From: Betaproteobacteria bacterium
GTDB lineage: Bacteria > Pseudomonadota > Gammaproteobacteria > Burkholderiales > JAEUOS01
Assembly: GCA_028292405.1 (NCBI GenBank)
Contig: JAQGMJ010000008.1
Span: forward strand, 62,001 to 126,000
DNA length: 64,000 nt
Reading direction: 5' to 3'
Shown here: positions 19,673-28,727 of the stretch, piece by piece
How positions within the stretch are numbered: position 1 is the stretch's first letter
Layout of the letters: each line of letters opens with the position of its first letter
The notes under the pieces: model-generated
Told to the model about the DNA's origin: nothing
Databases searched by the model: none
The model's input: the letters and a program-made list of their open reading frames with translations, nothing else
Translations under genes and position numbers: made by a program

Positions 19673-20560
19673 ATGAGCGCAGGCACCCGAATACCCGGTA
19701 CCCCGGACCCCATGTACTTCTGGCCGGGCGCCGGCGGAGTGCGCATCGCCGGTGATTCCTGGGGCAATCCCCAGGGTCCGCTGGTGCTGCTGCAGCACGG
19801 CGGCGGCCAGACCCGCCATGCCTGGAAGGGCGCCGGCGAAAGCCTCGGCGAAGCCGGCTACCACGCGGTCGCCTTCGACGCCCGCGGCCATGGCGATTCC
19901 GACTGGGCGCCCGACGGCCACTACGGCCAGGACGTGATGGTGGAAGACCTCAAATGCGTCATCGCCGCGCTGGGCGGCGGTCGCCCCGTGCTCGTCGGGG
20001 CCTCGATGGGTGGCGGCACCAGCCTGGTCGCCGTCGGCGAAGGGCATGTCGATGCAAGCGCGCTGGTGATGGTCGACACCGGCCCGCGCGTCGAGCCCGA
20101 AGGCATCAGCAAGATCCGCGAATTCATGGAGCAAAAGCCCGACGGCTTCGACTCCCTGCAGGAAGTGGCCGACGCGATCGCCAACTACCAGCCGCACCGC
20201 GTGCGCCCGCGCAATCTCGACGGCCTCGCCAAGAACGTGCGCCTGGGCGCCGACGGCAAATACCGCTGGCACTGGGACCCGCGCTTTCGCGGCGGGCGGA
20301 TGAATTTCGACGAGCGGCAAAAGCGCATGGAAGCCGGCGCGCGCAATCTCAGGCTGCCGACGCTGCTGGTGCGCGGCGGGCTGTCGGACGTGCTTTCCGA
20401 AGAAGGCGCGCAGGCTTTTCTGGCGCTGTGCCCGCAGGCGGAATACGTCAACGTCACCGGCGCCGCGCATATGGTGGCGGGGGACCGCAACGATATTTTT
20501 GGTACTTCGGTGATTGCGTTTCTCGGGCGCGTGGTGCCCGTGGGCACGCCACAGGCCTAG
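19673..20560 (+). CDS. Alpha/beta hydrolase
   Basis: 295 residues with the full alpha/beta-hydrolase pattern: LLQHGGGQTRHAW forms the oxyanion region near 39-51, DARGHGDSDW follows, and the nucleophile elbow is VGASMGGG near residue 110 (Ser). The likely acid is in the LSDVLSEEGAQAF segment and the His in GAAHMVAGD near the end. The substrate class is not defined; relatives are annotated as esterases or peroxidase-like hydrolases. It converges on the EmrB-type transporter gene with 16 bp between ends. Confidence 0.92.
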   Translation: MSAGTRIPGTPDPMYFWPGAGGVRIAGDSWGNPQGPLVLLQHGGGQTRHAWKGAGESLGEAGYHAVAFDARGHGDSDWAPDGHYGQDVMVEDLKCVIAALGGGRPVLVGASMGGGTSLVAVGEGHVDASALVMVDTGPRVEPEGISKIREFMEQKPDGFDSLQEVADAIANYQPHRVRPRNLDGLAKNVRLGADGKYRWHWDPRFRGGRMNFDERQKRMEAGARNLRLPTLLVRGGLSDVLSEEGAQAFLALCPQAEYVNVTGAAHMVAGDRNDIFGTSVIAFLGRVVPVGTPQA

Positions 20561-20576
20561 GGCGCAGCGCCCGGGC

Positions 20577-22100
20577 TTACTCCATCGCCGCGTGCGCCGG
20601 GTCCGCCTTTTGCGGGCGCACGGCGCGGATCAGCAGCAGCAGCGGCAGCATGGCGACGAAGCTCGCCGCGATCAGCACGAAGTCGTTGATGAAGGCCTTG
20701 ACCATCGCCTGCTGCTCGACCACTTGCGCCAGTGCTGCAAGGCCGGTGGCGTCGAGTTGCTGGCCGAGGGTGGTAAGGTAATCCCTGGTCGGACCGCTGT
20801 AGAGGTTGATGTCATCGCGCATCTCGGCCCAGTTCAGGCGCGCGTTGTAGTTGAGGTAGGTGCTGGCGATCGAGATGCCGACGGAAGAGCCGACCGAGCG
20901 CATCAGGCTGTAGAGGCCGGCGGCTTCCGAGGCCAGGCGGCCGGGGATGGTGGCGAAGGCGAGCGAGGAGAGGGGAATGAAGATCAGCCCCATGCCGAAG
21001 CCCTGCAAAATCATCGGGATCCATATCACCGTGCCGGGCGCTTGCGGCGTGAGGCGCGTCATCTCCAGCGCGCCGAGAAAGCTCAGGATCATGCCGGCGA
21101 AGACCATGCTGCGCGGGCTGAACTTGTTGGAAAAGCGGCCCACCAGCATCATGCTGACGAAGGTGGCGATACCGCGCGGCATCAGGTAGAGACCGGCGGC
21201 GAGCGTGGGAAAGCCGAGTACGTTTTCCAGGAGGAGGGGCAGCAGCAGCTGGCCGCCGTAGACGCCGAAGCCGGTGCACAGCATGATCATGCAGGAGACG
21301 GCGAAGTTGCGGTCCTTCAGCACGTTGAGGTCGAACAGCGGCTGGCCTTCGACCATCAGGCTTTTGTAGAGAAAGGCGGCGAAGGCAACCACCGCGCTGA
21401 TCGCCATGCCGACGATCATGTTCGACTCGAACCAGTCCTCGTCGGCGCCGCGGTCGAGCATCAGCTGGAAGCTGGCGATGGCGATGGCCAATGTGAGAAA
21501 GCCGGTCCAGTCCATGCGCCGCTCGCGCAACTCGGTGTCCGGCACGAAGCGCGCGGCGAGCAGGAAGGAAATAATGCCGACCGGGATGTTGATATAGAAG
21601 GTCCAGCGCCAGGAGATCATCTCTGTGAGGTAACCCCCCACCGTTGGGCCCATGATGGGGGCCACCATCACGCCCATGCCCCAGATCGCCATCGCCTTGC
21701 CGCGTGATTCGATCGGGAAGGTCTCGACCATGATGGCCTGCGACAGCGGCACCAGGGAGGCGCCGAAGACGCCCTGCGCCAGACGGAAGATCACGATCTC
21801 CGGCAGGCTGGTAGCGATGCCGCACAGCGCGGAAGTGACGACGAAGCCGGCGATGGAAACCAGCAGGTAGCGCTTGCGCCCGAGGCGGTCGGTGAAAAAA
21901 CCGGTCATCGGCATCAGCACCGCCGAGCCCATGAGATAAGAGGTGAGCACCCAGGTGATGGAGTCGAGCGTGGCGCCCAGTTCGCCCGCCATGTGCGGCA
22001 GGGCGACGTTCATGATGGTGGTGTCGAGCACCTGCATCACCGTGGCGGCCATCACCGCGACGGAAATCCAGATGCGCTTGCCGCCATCGACCTCGGTCAT
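20577..22100 (-). CDS. DHA2-family (EmrB-type) drug efflux transporter
   Basis: 507 residues with 14 predicted membrane helices, a proton-driven exporter of the inner membrane. Family marks: DTTIMNVALPHMAGELGA in helix 1, FFTDRLGRKRYLL (motif A) near 67, PIMGPTVGGYL (motif C) near 145 and WRWTFYINIPVG. The ATG overlaps the TGA of the MarR gene by 4 bp, so the pair is an operon with coupled translation. No EmrA-type membrane fusion gene is next to it, so it may work alone or with a remote partner. It is very likely repressed by the MarR protein. Confidence 0.94.
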   Translation of the reverse strand: MTEVDGGKRIWISVAVMAATVMQVLDTTIMNVALPHMAGELGATLDSITWVLTSYLMGSAVLMPMTGFFTDRLGRKRYLLVSIAGFVVTSALCGIATSLPEIVIFRLAQGVFGASLVPLSQAIMVETFPIESRGKAMAIWGMGVMVAPIMGPTVGGYLTEMISWRWTFYINIPVGIISFLLAARFVPDTELRERRMDWTGFLTLAIAIASFQLMLDRGADEDWFESNMIVGMAISAVVAFAAFLYKSLMVEGQPLFDLNVLKDRNFAVSCMIMLCTGFGVYGGQLLLPLLLENVLGFPTLAAGLYLMPRGIATFVSMMLVGRFSNKFSPRSMVFAGMILSFLGALEMTRLTPQAPGTVIWIPMILQGFGMGLIFIPLSSLAFATIPGRLASEAAGLYSLMRSVGSSVGISIASTYLNYNARLNWAEMRDDINLYSGPTRDYLTTLGQQLDATGLAALAQVVEQQAMVKAFINDFVLIAASFVAMLPLLLLIRAVRPQKADPAHAAME

Positions 22101-22534
22101 GTGCGCGCTTCCGCCTTTTCACGCACCCGTTCCAGCAGGGCAGTCGCCTTGGCGAGCAGCTTTTCGTCTTCGTCGGAAAGCACTTCGCGGCGAAACGCGT
22201 CCGCCTCGGCCTTCACTTCGGCATACAGGGCCATGCCGCCGGGCGTCACCGCCACGCGCTTGACGCGGCGGTCGCTTTCTTCCACCTTGCGCTCCACCAG
22301 GCCGGCGGCCACCAGGCGGTCGATCATCGCCACCATGGTCGCGCCCTCGACGCCGACGCCCTGCGCCAGCTCGGACTGCGACAGCGTCGCCTTCGCTTTT
22401 GCGGCGATGGCCACCGTCATCCAGCCGGCCTGGCCGAGGCCCAGGTGCTTCAGGCGCCGGTCCAGCGCCAGGCGCCAGGCGCGCGCGGCATGGTGCAGGG
22501 CGCCGGAGAATTGTTCCTGGATGGCAATGGACAT
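22097..22534 (-). CDS. MarR-family transcriptional regulator
   Basis: 145 residues from the ATG at 22534; a TTG at 22564 in the same frame is less likely. Winged helix core: LGLGQAGWMTVAIAAKAKATLSQSELAQGVGVEGATMVAMIDRLVAAGLVERKV, with the wing ESDRRVKRVAVTPGG. It is the first gene of the operon with the efflux transporter, and a 42-bp perfect palindrome lies 36 bp upstream of this start. That is the expected setting for a self-repressing regulator relieved by a phenolic or drug ligand. It overlaps the transporter by ATGA. Confidence 0.94.
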   Translation of the reverse strand: MSIAIQEQFSGALHHAARAWRLALDRRLKHLGLGQAGWMTVAIAAKAKATLSQSELAQGVGVEGATMVAMIDRLVAAGLVERKVEESDRRVKRVAVTPGGMALYAEVKAEADAFRREVLSDEDEKLLAKATALLERVREKAEART

Positions 22535-22570
22535 GGTTCGGTCGCTGGCGGTTTGTGGCGACAAATAAAT

Positions 22571-22612
22571 GTCGTAAACTAATGATTAGATATCTAATCA
22601 TTAGTTTACGAC
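22571..22612. promoter_or_regulatory. 42-bp perfect palindrome, MarR operator
   Basis: Two 21-bp arms are exact reverse complements with no spacer; the arm begins GTCGTAAACTAATGATTAG and the centre is TTAGATATCTAA. Each arm also contains a near-palindrome CTAATGATTAG, so one site can be read as two or three nested dyads. It is strongly AT-rich compared with its surroundings and ends 36 bp before the MarR start. It probably overlaps the operon promoter and binds MarR dimers. Confidence 0.85.
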
Positions 22613-22650
22613 AGATGGCCGGCTCTGTCAATCCGTGAGCTTGTGGCCAG

Positions 22651-24339
22651 CTAGGCCGGGATGCTGAACCAGAAGCGGGCGCCCGCCCCAGGCGTGCCCG
22701 TGGCGTGGATTTTTCCGCCATGGCGCTCGACGATGCGCTTGACGATGGCGAGACCCACGCCGGTGCCGGCGTACTCGCTTTCCGTATGCAGGCGGCTGAA
22801 CAGCCTGAACAGCTTGTCGGCATAGGCCATGTCGAAGCCCGCGCCGTTGTCGGTGACAAAGTAGTGGTCGCCGGCAAAACCGACGCAAATCAGCGGGTTT
22901 GCCGCCCCGGCGCTGTATTTGAGCGCGTTGGCCAGCAGATTGCCCCAGACCTGGCGGAGCAATATGCGGTCGCCGCGGCAGTCGGGCAGCGCGCCGATCT
23001 CGAAGCGGGCAGCAGCCGGGTTGGCGCCAGGGTTGGCGCCAGACTGGGCGCCCAGCTCGGCGATCACGGCCTCGACTTCCTGGCGCATGTCGATGTTTTC
23101 GCGGTGCAACTCCTGCGTCGAGTAGCGCGACAGGTCGAGCAGGTCGTTGAGCAGGTCGTTCATCCGGCCGGTGCTGGCGCGGATGCGCCCGAGCAGGCGG
23201 CCCGCCTCGGCGCCGGCGGCCGGCGTCAGCTCCTCCTGCAGGATCGCCGAGTAGCCATCGATAGCGCGGATCGGCGCGCGCAGGTCGTGCGAGACCGAAT
23301 ACATATAGGCCTCCAGCTCGGCATTGGTGTTTTCCAGGCGCGCCGTCAGGTCTTCCAGTTCGGCCACGCGCGCTTCGCGCTCGCGCTGCATCGCCATTTG
23401 CCGCCGCCCGATCCAGCCGACGATGCCCATGCCCCCGGCGAACAGCAGCAACAGCAGGGCGTAGGTCGGCCACGCCGATTCCCACCATTCCTTGAGCAGG
23501 ATGCCGCGCGGATTGACGCTGACAAAATAGATGGGATAGTCCTGCAGGTGCTGGAAGGCCACCGTGGCATCGCTTTCCAGCGCCGCGCTGAAGCCGCGCA
23601 CCACTCCCGCCGCGGGAAAGTGGTGCTCGCGCAAATAATCCGACAGCAGGCCGGGTTGGGGTTCGGTGTAAACCCTTTCTCCGATCGATTGCGGCACCGG
23701 ATAGCGCGCGACCGCGTAGAGGTCTTCGCGCAGCAATCCCATGTCGGCCCCGGGCGGCAAGGGCACGTCTTTCCAGAAAGCCTGGGCGCGCTCGACCGGA
23801 ACGCCGCCGCCTACCGTAAACAGCAGCCGGCCGGACGGGTCGCGCACCCCGTAGCGCAACTGGATCAGCCAGCGCGGAACGGTGCGGCCCAGGAAGGGCC
23901 GGCTCACGTTCATGCGTTCGCCCTTGAGCAGCCGTTCGCGGGCTTCGGCAAAAAAGGGCAGTTCGTTGGCGTTGGCAACCGTGCCCCAGGTGGTGGCCAC
24001 GATCTCGCCGTCAAGCCCGATCACCGCCATTACCTCGAATTCCGGGTGACGCTGCTTATAAGCTTTGAGCAAAGGTCCCGCCGCGGCGGCCGGCGCGCCT
24101 TTCAGCCGGTCACCCAGGTCGGCCAGCGACAGCTCGATCGACATCAGGTAGGCGTTGACGGCGTGCGAGCCCATCACCACCCGGGTTTCCAGGCCGCGCT
24201 CATGGCGTTCGACCGCGCGGTTCCAGGAAGACAGGGTGAATACGCCGGCCACGCCCAGCAGCATGGCAAGCGCCAGCGCGTACGCGACCAGGCGCGCGCG
24301 CCGGCGTACGAACAGGTCATTCGACGAATGCGTCGGCAT
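22651..24339 (-). CDS. Membrane sensor histidine kinase with periplasmic Cache-like domain
   Basis: 562 residues. A membrane helix (VAYALALAMLLGVAGVFTL at about 18-36) precedes a periplasmic region of about 240 residues whose layout resembles double Cache sensors (FEVMAVIGLDGEIVATTWG, YFVSVNPRGILL). A second helix near 290-310 leads to a coiled coil and the phospho-acceptor SVSHDLRAPIRAI with H351. The ATPase has NLLANALKYSA, DNGAGFDM and GTGVGLAIVKRIVERHGG. Like the kinase at 16624 it lacks a receiver and has no adjacent response regulator. Ligand unknown. About 290 bp upstream (24340-24630) hold no supported gene. Confidence 0.92.
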   Translation of the reverse strand: MPTHSSNDLFVRRRARLVAYALALAMLLGVAGVFTLSSWNRAVERHERGLETRVVMGSHAVNAYLMSIELSLADLGDRLKGAPAAAAGPLLKAYKQRHPEFEVMAVIGLDGEIVATTWGTVANANELPFFAEARERLLKGERMNVSRPFLGRTVPRWLIQLRYGVRDPSGRLLFTVGGGVPVERAQAFWKDVPLPPGADMGLLREDLYAVARYPVPQSIGERVYTEPQPGLLSDYLREHHFPAAGVVRGFSAALESDATVAFQHLQDYPIYFVSVNPRGILLKEWWESAWPTYALLLLLFAGGMGIVGWIGRRQMAMQREREARVAELEDLTARLENTNAELEAYMYSVSHDLRAPIRAIDGYSAILQEELTPAAGAEAGRLLGRIRASTGRMNDLLNDLLDLSRYSTQELHRENIDMRQEVEAVIAELGAQSGANPGANPAAARFEIGALPDCRGDRILLRQVWGNLLANALKYSAGAANPLICVGFAGDHYFVTDNGAGFDMAYADKLFRLFSRLHTESEYAGTGVGLAIVKRIVERHGGKIHATGTPGAGARFWFSIPA

Positions 24340-24630
24340 CAGTTTGCGTTCACGATGCGCCAGTCCGCTTGGCGATTCAGAGGTTAGTTCGCGAAGGCAC
24401 GCCGCCGCGCCTGAAAGGGCATGCGGATTGCCGCGCGGGGATCAGTATGAAACTTCCGGTTTCCCGGGTATCTCTGGAACAAGGCAGGCAATGTACTCCG
24501 CTTTCGCCGGCAGGCCGGTCGGGCCGGGCCGCATCCTGCGGGCCTATCCTCCTCGCCGCGCCGGTTGTGCCGGCGGCATCGCAGGACGAAGCGCGCGCCG
24601 CCGCTGCATGGTATGCCGGACGCGGCGCCG

Positions 24631-25398
24631 CTACAGGTCGTAGTCGATGGTCAGCGGCGCGTGATCGCTGAAGCGCTCGTCGATATAGATCGAGGCCGCG
24701 CGGGCACGCTTTGCGATGCCGGGCGTGGCGATCTGGTAATCAATGCGCCAGCCGACGTTCTTTGCCCAGGCTTGGCCGCGGTTCGACCACCAGGTGTACT
24801 GGTCCGGGCGCTGGTCGACCAGCCGGAACACGTCTACAAAGCCGGCCTCCTCGAACACCTGGGTCAGCCAGGCCCGCTCTTCGGGCAGGAAACCGGAGTT
24901 CTTCTTGTTGCCGCGCCAGTTCTTCAGGTCGATTTCGTTGTGCGCGATGTTCCAGTCTCCGCAAATGACGAACTCGCGGCCTTCCTTTTTCAGCTTTTGC
25001 AAATGCGGCAGGAAATCGGCCAGAAAGCGGAATTTGGCCGCCTGACGCTCGGGGGAGGAGGAGCCCGAGGGCAGGTAGATTGAAATGGCCGAAAACTTGG
25101 CGAAATCGACCCGCACGTAGCGGCCTTCGGCATCGAATTCCTTCGAGCCGAAGCCGATATGGCTCTTTTTCGCCCTCAGATGGCTGTAGATGCCGGCGCC
25201 GCTATAGCCCTTTTTTTCGGCATAGTGGAAATAGCCGGTGTGGGGGCCTGGTTTCATGAATTCTTCGGTCATGTCGGCCGCCTGCGCCTTCAGTTCCTGC
25301 ACGCACAGCACGTCGGCGTCCTGCTTGGCCAGCCAGGTAAAGACGCCTTTTTTGGCCGCCGAGCGGATGCCGTTGAGGTTGAGTGAGATAATCCGCAT
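24631..25398 (-). CDS. xth: Exodeoxyribonuclease III (AP endonuclease)
   Basis: DNA repair enzyme that cuts at abasic sites and removes 3' blocks. 255 residues, the usual length. Motifs: SLNLNGIRSAAKKGV near 5, the catalytic Glu in CVQELKAQ, the Tyr loop YSGAGIYS, GDWNIAHNEIDLKNW with Asp and Asn, and the C-terminal RIDYQIATPGI and FSDHAPLTIDYDL with the catalytic His. The ATG at 25398 is divergent from pyrE with 71 bp between starts, a pairing common in betaproteobacteria. Confidence 0.96.
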   Translation of the reverse strand: MRIISLNLNGIRSAAKKGVFTWLAKQDADVLCVQELKAQAADMTEEFMKPGPHTGYFHYAEKKGYSGAGIYSHLRAKKSHIGFGSKEFDAEGRYVRVDFAKFSAISIYLPSGSSSPERQAAKFRFLADFLPHLQKLKKEGREFVICGDWNIAHNEIDLKNWRGNKKNSGFLPEERAWLTQVFEEAGFVDVFRLVDQRPDQYTWWSNRGQAWAKNVGWRIDYQIATPGIAKRARAASIYIDERFSDHAPLTIDYDL

Positions 25399-25469
25399 TG
25401 CGATTCCGTCAGGGGTCGCGGTTCGGCGGCTGCCGGCGAACCTTTCCCCTTGTCCCTTGGGTTTTCGTG

Positions 25470-26123
25470 ATGGCTGAACTGCGCCTGGACTTTATCCGCT
25501 TTTGCATCGCTTCGGGCGTGCTTACCTTCGGCGAATTCAAGACCAAGGCGGGGCGCATGTCGCCCTACTTTTTCAACGCCGGCTCCTTCGACCACGGGCA
25601 GTCGCTGGGCAAGCTGGCCGAATTCTATGCCAAGACCATCGTCGCTTCCGGCCTGGAGTTCGACATGCTGTTCGGCCCGGCCTACAAGGGCATCGCCCTG
25701 GCCGCCGCCACCTCGGTCGAGCTGGCGCGCCTGGGGCGCGACAGCCCCTTTGCCTACAACCGCAAGGAAGCCAAGGACCACGGCGAGGGCGGGGTGGTGG
25801 TCGGGCGCAAGCTGGCCGGGCGGGTGCTGATCATCGACGACGTCATTTCCGCCGGCACTTCGGTGCGCGAATCGGTGGCGCTGATCCAGGCCGCCGGCGC
25901 CACGCCGGCGGGGGTGGCGATCGCCCTGGACCGGATGGAACGCGGCATCGGCGATCTCTCGGCGGTGCAGGAGGTAAACCGGGATTACGGGCTGCCCGTT
26001 ATCAGCATAGCGGCATTAGCGGACCTGCTCGATTTTCTGGATGCCAGCGGCGACCCGGCCTTGTTACAATCGCGCGATGCCGTGGCTGACTACCGGCGCG
26101 CCTATGGCACCCGCCAGGCGTAG
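25470..26123 (+). CDS. pyrE: Orotate phosphoribosyltransferase
   Basis: Makes orotidine 5'-phosphate from orotate and PRPP in pyrimidine synthesis. 217 residues from the ATG at 25470 (MAELRLDFIRFC). An upstream in-frame start at 25398 would overlap the xth start codon and add an unlikely leader. The PRPP motif VLIIDDVISAGTS lies near 123-135, and the substrate loop YNRKEAKDHGEGG near 95-107. Dimer-forming enzymes of this type are typically 205-225 residues. It is followed by the DUF4124 gene. Confidence 0.96.
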   Translation: MAELRLDFIRFCIASGVLTFGEFKTKAGRMSPYFFNAGSFDHGQSLGKLAEFYAKTIVASGLEFDMLFGPAYKGIALAAATSVELARLGRDSPFAYNRKEAKDHGEGGVVVGRKLAGRVLIIDDVISAGTSVRESVALIQAAGATPAGVAIALDRMERGIGDLSAVQEVNRDYGLPVISIAALADLLDFLDASGDPALLQSRDAVADYRRAYGTRQA

Positions 26124-26187
26124 GGTAGGGCCGGGGAACCGGCGAAAAAGCGCGCAATACAGCGCGCAGCAAGAGGGAGTAGTGACC

Positions 26188-26871
26188 ATGCAAGCTAGAT
26201 TTGTCCGACCATGCCTCGTGCTGGGCCTGACCCTCGGTCTGGCATGCGCAAGCGGCTGGGCGCAGACCCCGAAGGGCCGGGTCTATACCTGCAAGGACGA
26301 AAAAGGCAAGATCCTCACCTCCGACCGGCCCATGCCGGAATGCCAGGGCCGCGAGCAGCGCATCCTCGGCAGGGACGGCTCCACCGTGCAGATCATCGAG
26401 GCGCCCCTGACGCCGGAGCAGCAGGCCGTGCGCGACGTGGAGCTGGCGAAAAAGAAGGTGGAAGACGACCGCCGGCGCGAGCAGTTCCGCAAGGACAAGG
26501 CCCTGCTCAACACCTATGAAAATGCCGATGACATCGATTCCAAGCGTCAGCGCGCCCTGCAACAGGTCGAGCGCGAGGCGCGCGAGTCGGAAAAGCGCAT
26601 GAATCAGCTGGAAAAGCAGGGCGCCGACAATGCGGCGGAAGCCGAGTTTTACAAGAAAAAGGCGATGCCCGCCGACTTGCGCCGCCGCATCGACGAAAAC
26701 GAGGCGGCTTCCCGTGCCGAGAAACTGCTGTACGCCTCCAAGCGCGACGAAGTAGCGCAGGTGAACCTGAAGTTCGATGAAGACAAAAAGCGCTACCTCG
26801 ACCTGACCACGGGCAACGCGACGCCGGGTTCGGCTCCCACTCCGGGGCAGGCGCCGAGCGCGAAGAAGTAA
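26188..26871 (+). CDS. DUF4124-domain exported protein with coiled coil
   Basis: 227 residues from the ATG at 26188, with AGAGGGAG upstream. A signal peptide (LVLGLTLGLACASGWAQ) ends near residue 25. The DUF4124 segment follows: YTCKDEKGKILTSDRPMPEC, with the two Cys expected for a small disulfide-bonded domain. Residues 75-200 are highly charged and predicted helical or coiled coil (EREARESEKRMNQLEKQ), and the tail is Gly/Pro/Ala-rich. Its place between pyrE and gatB is conserved in many betaproteobacteria as I recall. Envelope location likely; function unknown. Confidence 0.88.
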   Translation: MQARFVRPCLVLGLTLGLACASGWAQTPKGRVYTCKDEKGKILTSDRPMPECQGREQRILGRDGSTVQIIEAPLTPEQQAVRDVELAKKKVEDDRRREQFRKDKALLNTYENADDIDSKRQRALQQVEREARESEKRMNQLEKQGADNAAEAEFYKKKAMPADLRRRIDENEAASRAEKLLYASKRDEVAQVNLKFDEDKKRYLDLTTGNATPGSAPTPGQAPSAKK

Positions 26872-26893
26872 CGCCGGTCAAAGCGACAAAAAA

Positions 26894-26920
26894 GACAGGG
26901 GCCGCGATGCGGCCCCTGTC
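26894..26920. terminator. Bidirectional terminator between the DUF4124 gene and gatB
   Basis: Perfect 12-bp stem (GACAGGGGCCGC and complement) with a 3-base loop. On the minus strand it is followed by TTTTTT, so it ends the gatCAB operon; on the plus strand a shorter CTTTTG tail follows the DUF4124 gene. Confidence 0.85.
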
Positions 26921-26956
26921 CTTTTGAATACCGCGGCCGCGAACCTAAGCCTGGCC

Positions 26957-28411
26957 TTAGCCGAGCTTGCGTTTGAGGATGTCGTTCACCTGCGCCGGGT
27001 TGGCCTTGCCCTTCGAGGCCTTCATCACCTGGCCGACCAGGGCATTGAAGGCTTTCTCGCGGCCGGCGCGGAATTCCTCGACCGACTTCGGGTTCGCCGC
27101 CAGCACCTCGTCGACGATTTTCTCGATCGCACCGGAGTCGGATATCTGCCTCAGGCCCTTTGCCTCGATGATCCGGTCGGCGTCGCCTTCGCCGGCCCAC
27201 ATCGCCGCGAACACTTCCTTGGCCAGCTTGCTCGAGAGGGTGCCGTCGGCGATGCGCTTGATGAGGCCGGCGAGCAGCGCCGGGGTTACCGGCGCGGCGG
27301 CGGCGCCGATGTCGGCCTCGTTCAGCCGGCCCGACAGGTCGCCGAGGATCCAGTTGGCCGCGGTCTTGGCGTCGGCGGCGCCGGCTGCCAGCGTCGCGCT
27401 GAAATAGTCGGCCAGCGCGTGGCTGCCGGTGAGCACGCCGGCGTCGTAGGCGGACAAGCCGTACTGCGCCATGAAGCGCGCGCACATCGCCTCGGGCAGC
27501 TCGGGCATGGAAGCCCGGATCGCGGCGACCATCTCGGCGGAGACGGCCAGCGGCAGCAGGTCGGGGTCGGGGAAGTAGCGATAGTCCATCGCGTCTTCCT
27601 TGCTGCGCATCTCGCGGGTTTCGTTCTTGTCCGGGTCGTAGAGCACGGTGGCCTGCCTGATCTTGCCGCCGTCTTCGAGCGTTTCGATCTGCCAGTCGAT
27701 CTCGGTCTCGATCGCCTTTTCCAGAAAGCGGAAGGAGTTGAGGTTCTTGATCTCGCGGCGGGTGCCGTATTCGGTGGCGCCCTTTTTGCGCACCGAGACG
27801 TTGGCGTCGCAGCGGAAGCTGCCTTCCTGCATGTTGCCGTCGCAGATGCCCAGCCACATCACCAGCGAGTGCAGGGACTTGGCGTAGGCCACCGCCTCGG
27901 CGGAAGAGCGCATGTCCGGCTCGGAGACGATCTCCAGCAGCGGCGTGCCGGCGCGGTTGAGGTCAATGCCGGACATGCCGGCGAAGTCCTCGTGCAGCGA
28001 CTTGCCGGCGTCCTCTTCCAGGTGCGCACGGGTCAGGCGCACGGTCTTGCTGACCGCCTCCTGGCCGCTGCCGACCTGGATGGTCAGGCTGCCGCCTTGC
28101 ACCACCGGAATCTCGAACTGGCTGATCTGGTAGCCCTTGGGGAGGTCCGGGTAGAAGTAGTTCTTGCGCGCGAAAATCGACTTCTCGGCAATGTGGGAGC
28201 CGACGGCCAGGCCGAACTTGATGGCGCAATCCACCGCGCCCTTGTTGAGCACCGGCAGCACGCCGGGCAGCGCCAGGTCGACCACGCTGGCCTGCGTGTT
28301 GGGGGCGGCGCCGAAGGCGGTCGAGGCACCTGAAAAAATTTTCGAGGCAGTGGTGAGCTGGGTGTGCGTTTCCAACCCAATCACCACTTCCCAGTCTTTG
28401 CGTCCTGCCAT
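26957..28411 (-). CDS. gatB: Aspartyl/glutamyl-tRNA amidotransferase subunit B
   Basis: Kinase/transfer subunit of GatCAB, which converts Glu-tRNA(Gln) and Asp-tRNA(Asn) to the amidated forms. 484 residues. Motifs: [13 protein letters not shown] at 8-20, [30 protein letters not shown], the zinc/Mg core [17 protein letters not shown], and the FPDPDLLPL loop. The C-terminal YqeY-like tail ends in [14 protein letters not shown]. It starts 3 bp after the small gene at 28415 and is last in the gatC-gatA-small gene-gatB operon. Confidence 0.97.
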   Translation of the reverse strand: MAGRKDWEVVIGLETHTQLTTASKIFSGASTAFGAAPNTQASVVDLALPGVLPVLNKGAVDCAIKFGLAVGSHIAEKSIFARKNYFYPDLPKGYQISQFEIPVVQGGSLTIQVGSGQEAVSKTVRLTRAHLEEDAGKSLHEDFAGMSGIDLNRAGTPLLEIVSEPDMRSSAEAVAYAKSLHSLVMWLGICDGNMQEGSFRCDANVSVRKKGATEYGTRREIKNLNSFRFLEKAIETEIDWQIETLEDGGKIRQATVLYDPDKNETREMRSKEDAMDYRYFPDPDLLPLAVSAEMVAAIRASMPELPEAMCARFMAQYGLSAYDAGVLTGSHALADYFSATLAAGAADAKTAANWILGDLSGRLNEADIGAAAAPVTPALLAGLIKRIADGTLSSKLAKEVFAAMWAGEGDADRIIEAKGLRQISDSGAIEKIVDEVLAANPKSVEEFRAGREKAFNALVGQVMKASKGKANPAQVNDILKRKLG

Positions 28412-28414
28412 TGC

Positions 28415-28720
28415 TTAGGTCCTTCCGCTGCTGTCGTCCGACCCGCGGCCGGCGGGGTTACACCCGCTGCCGGCGGGGTTACCTGCGGGTTTATCTGAAT
28501 GGTCCGCTTCCTTCAGGTAGCCGGGCATCAGGTCGGGCCGCGATATGTAAATCTGGTGGCGCACCAGCATCACCTCGGCGATGGCCGCGCCGATTTTCGA
28601 TATCTGCTCGCGCGGCATGCTGCCACTTTTTTCCTGCGGTTCCCGCATTTCGCGCGCGGCCTCATCGAGCAGGCGAGAGGCCTCGATCAGCTTGGCGTGG
28701 ATGTTGTCGAGCCTGGCCAT
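28415..28720 (-). CDS. Small conserved-looking protein inside the gatCAB operon, 101 aa
   Basis: I do not recognise the family. Residues 1-30 are helical (LDNIHAKLIEASRLLDEAAREM), and residues 36-70 include ISKIGAAIAEVMLVRHQIY, followed by a polar Gly/Pro/Ser tail containing the repeat NPAG. It starts 7 bp after the gatA stop and ends 3 bp before gatB, so it is translated with the amidotransferase subunits. Its base composition is like that of its neighbours. It could be an accessory factor or simply a passenger gene. It is absent from textbook gatCAB operons. Confidence 0.65.
   Translation of the reverse strand: MARLDNIHAKLIEASRLLDEAAREMREPQEKSGSMPREQISKIGAAIAEVMLVRHQIYISRPDLMPGYLKEADHSDKPAGNPAGSGCNPAGRGSDDSSGRT
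28448..28482. repeat. 14-bp direct repeat in the small gat-operon gene
   Basis: The 14-bp unit GCCGGCGGGGTTAC occurs at 28448-28461 and 28469-28482. In the protein on the minus strand it encodes a repeated NPAG element near the C-terminus. It may be a short tandem duplication. Confidence 0.6.
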
Positions 28721-28727
28721 CGCGCCC

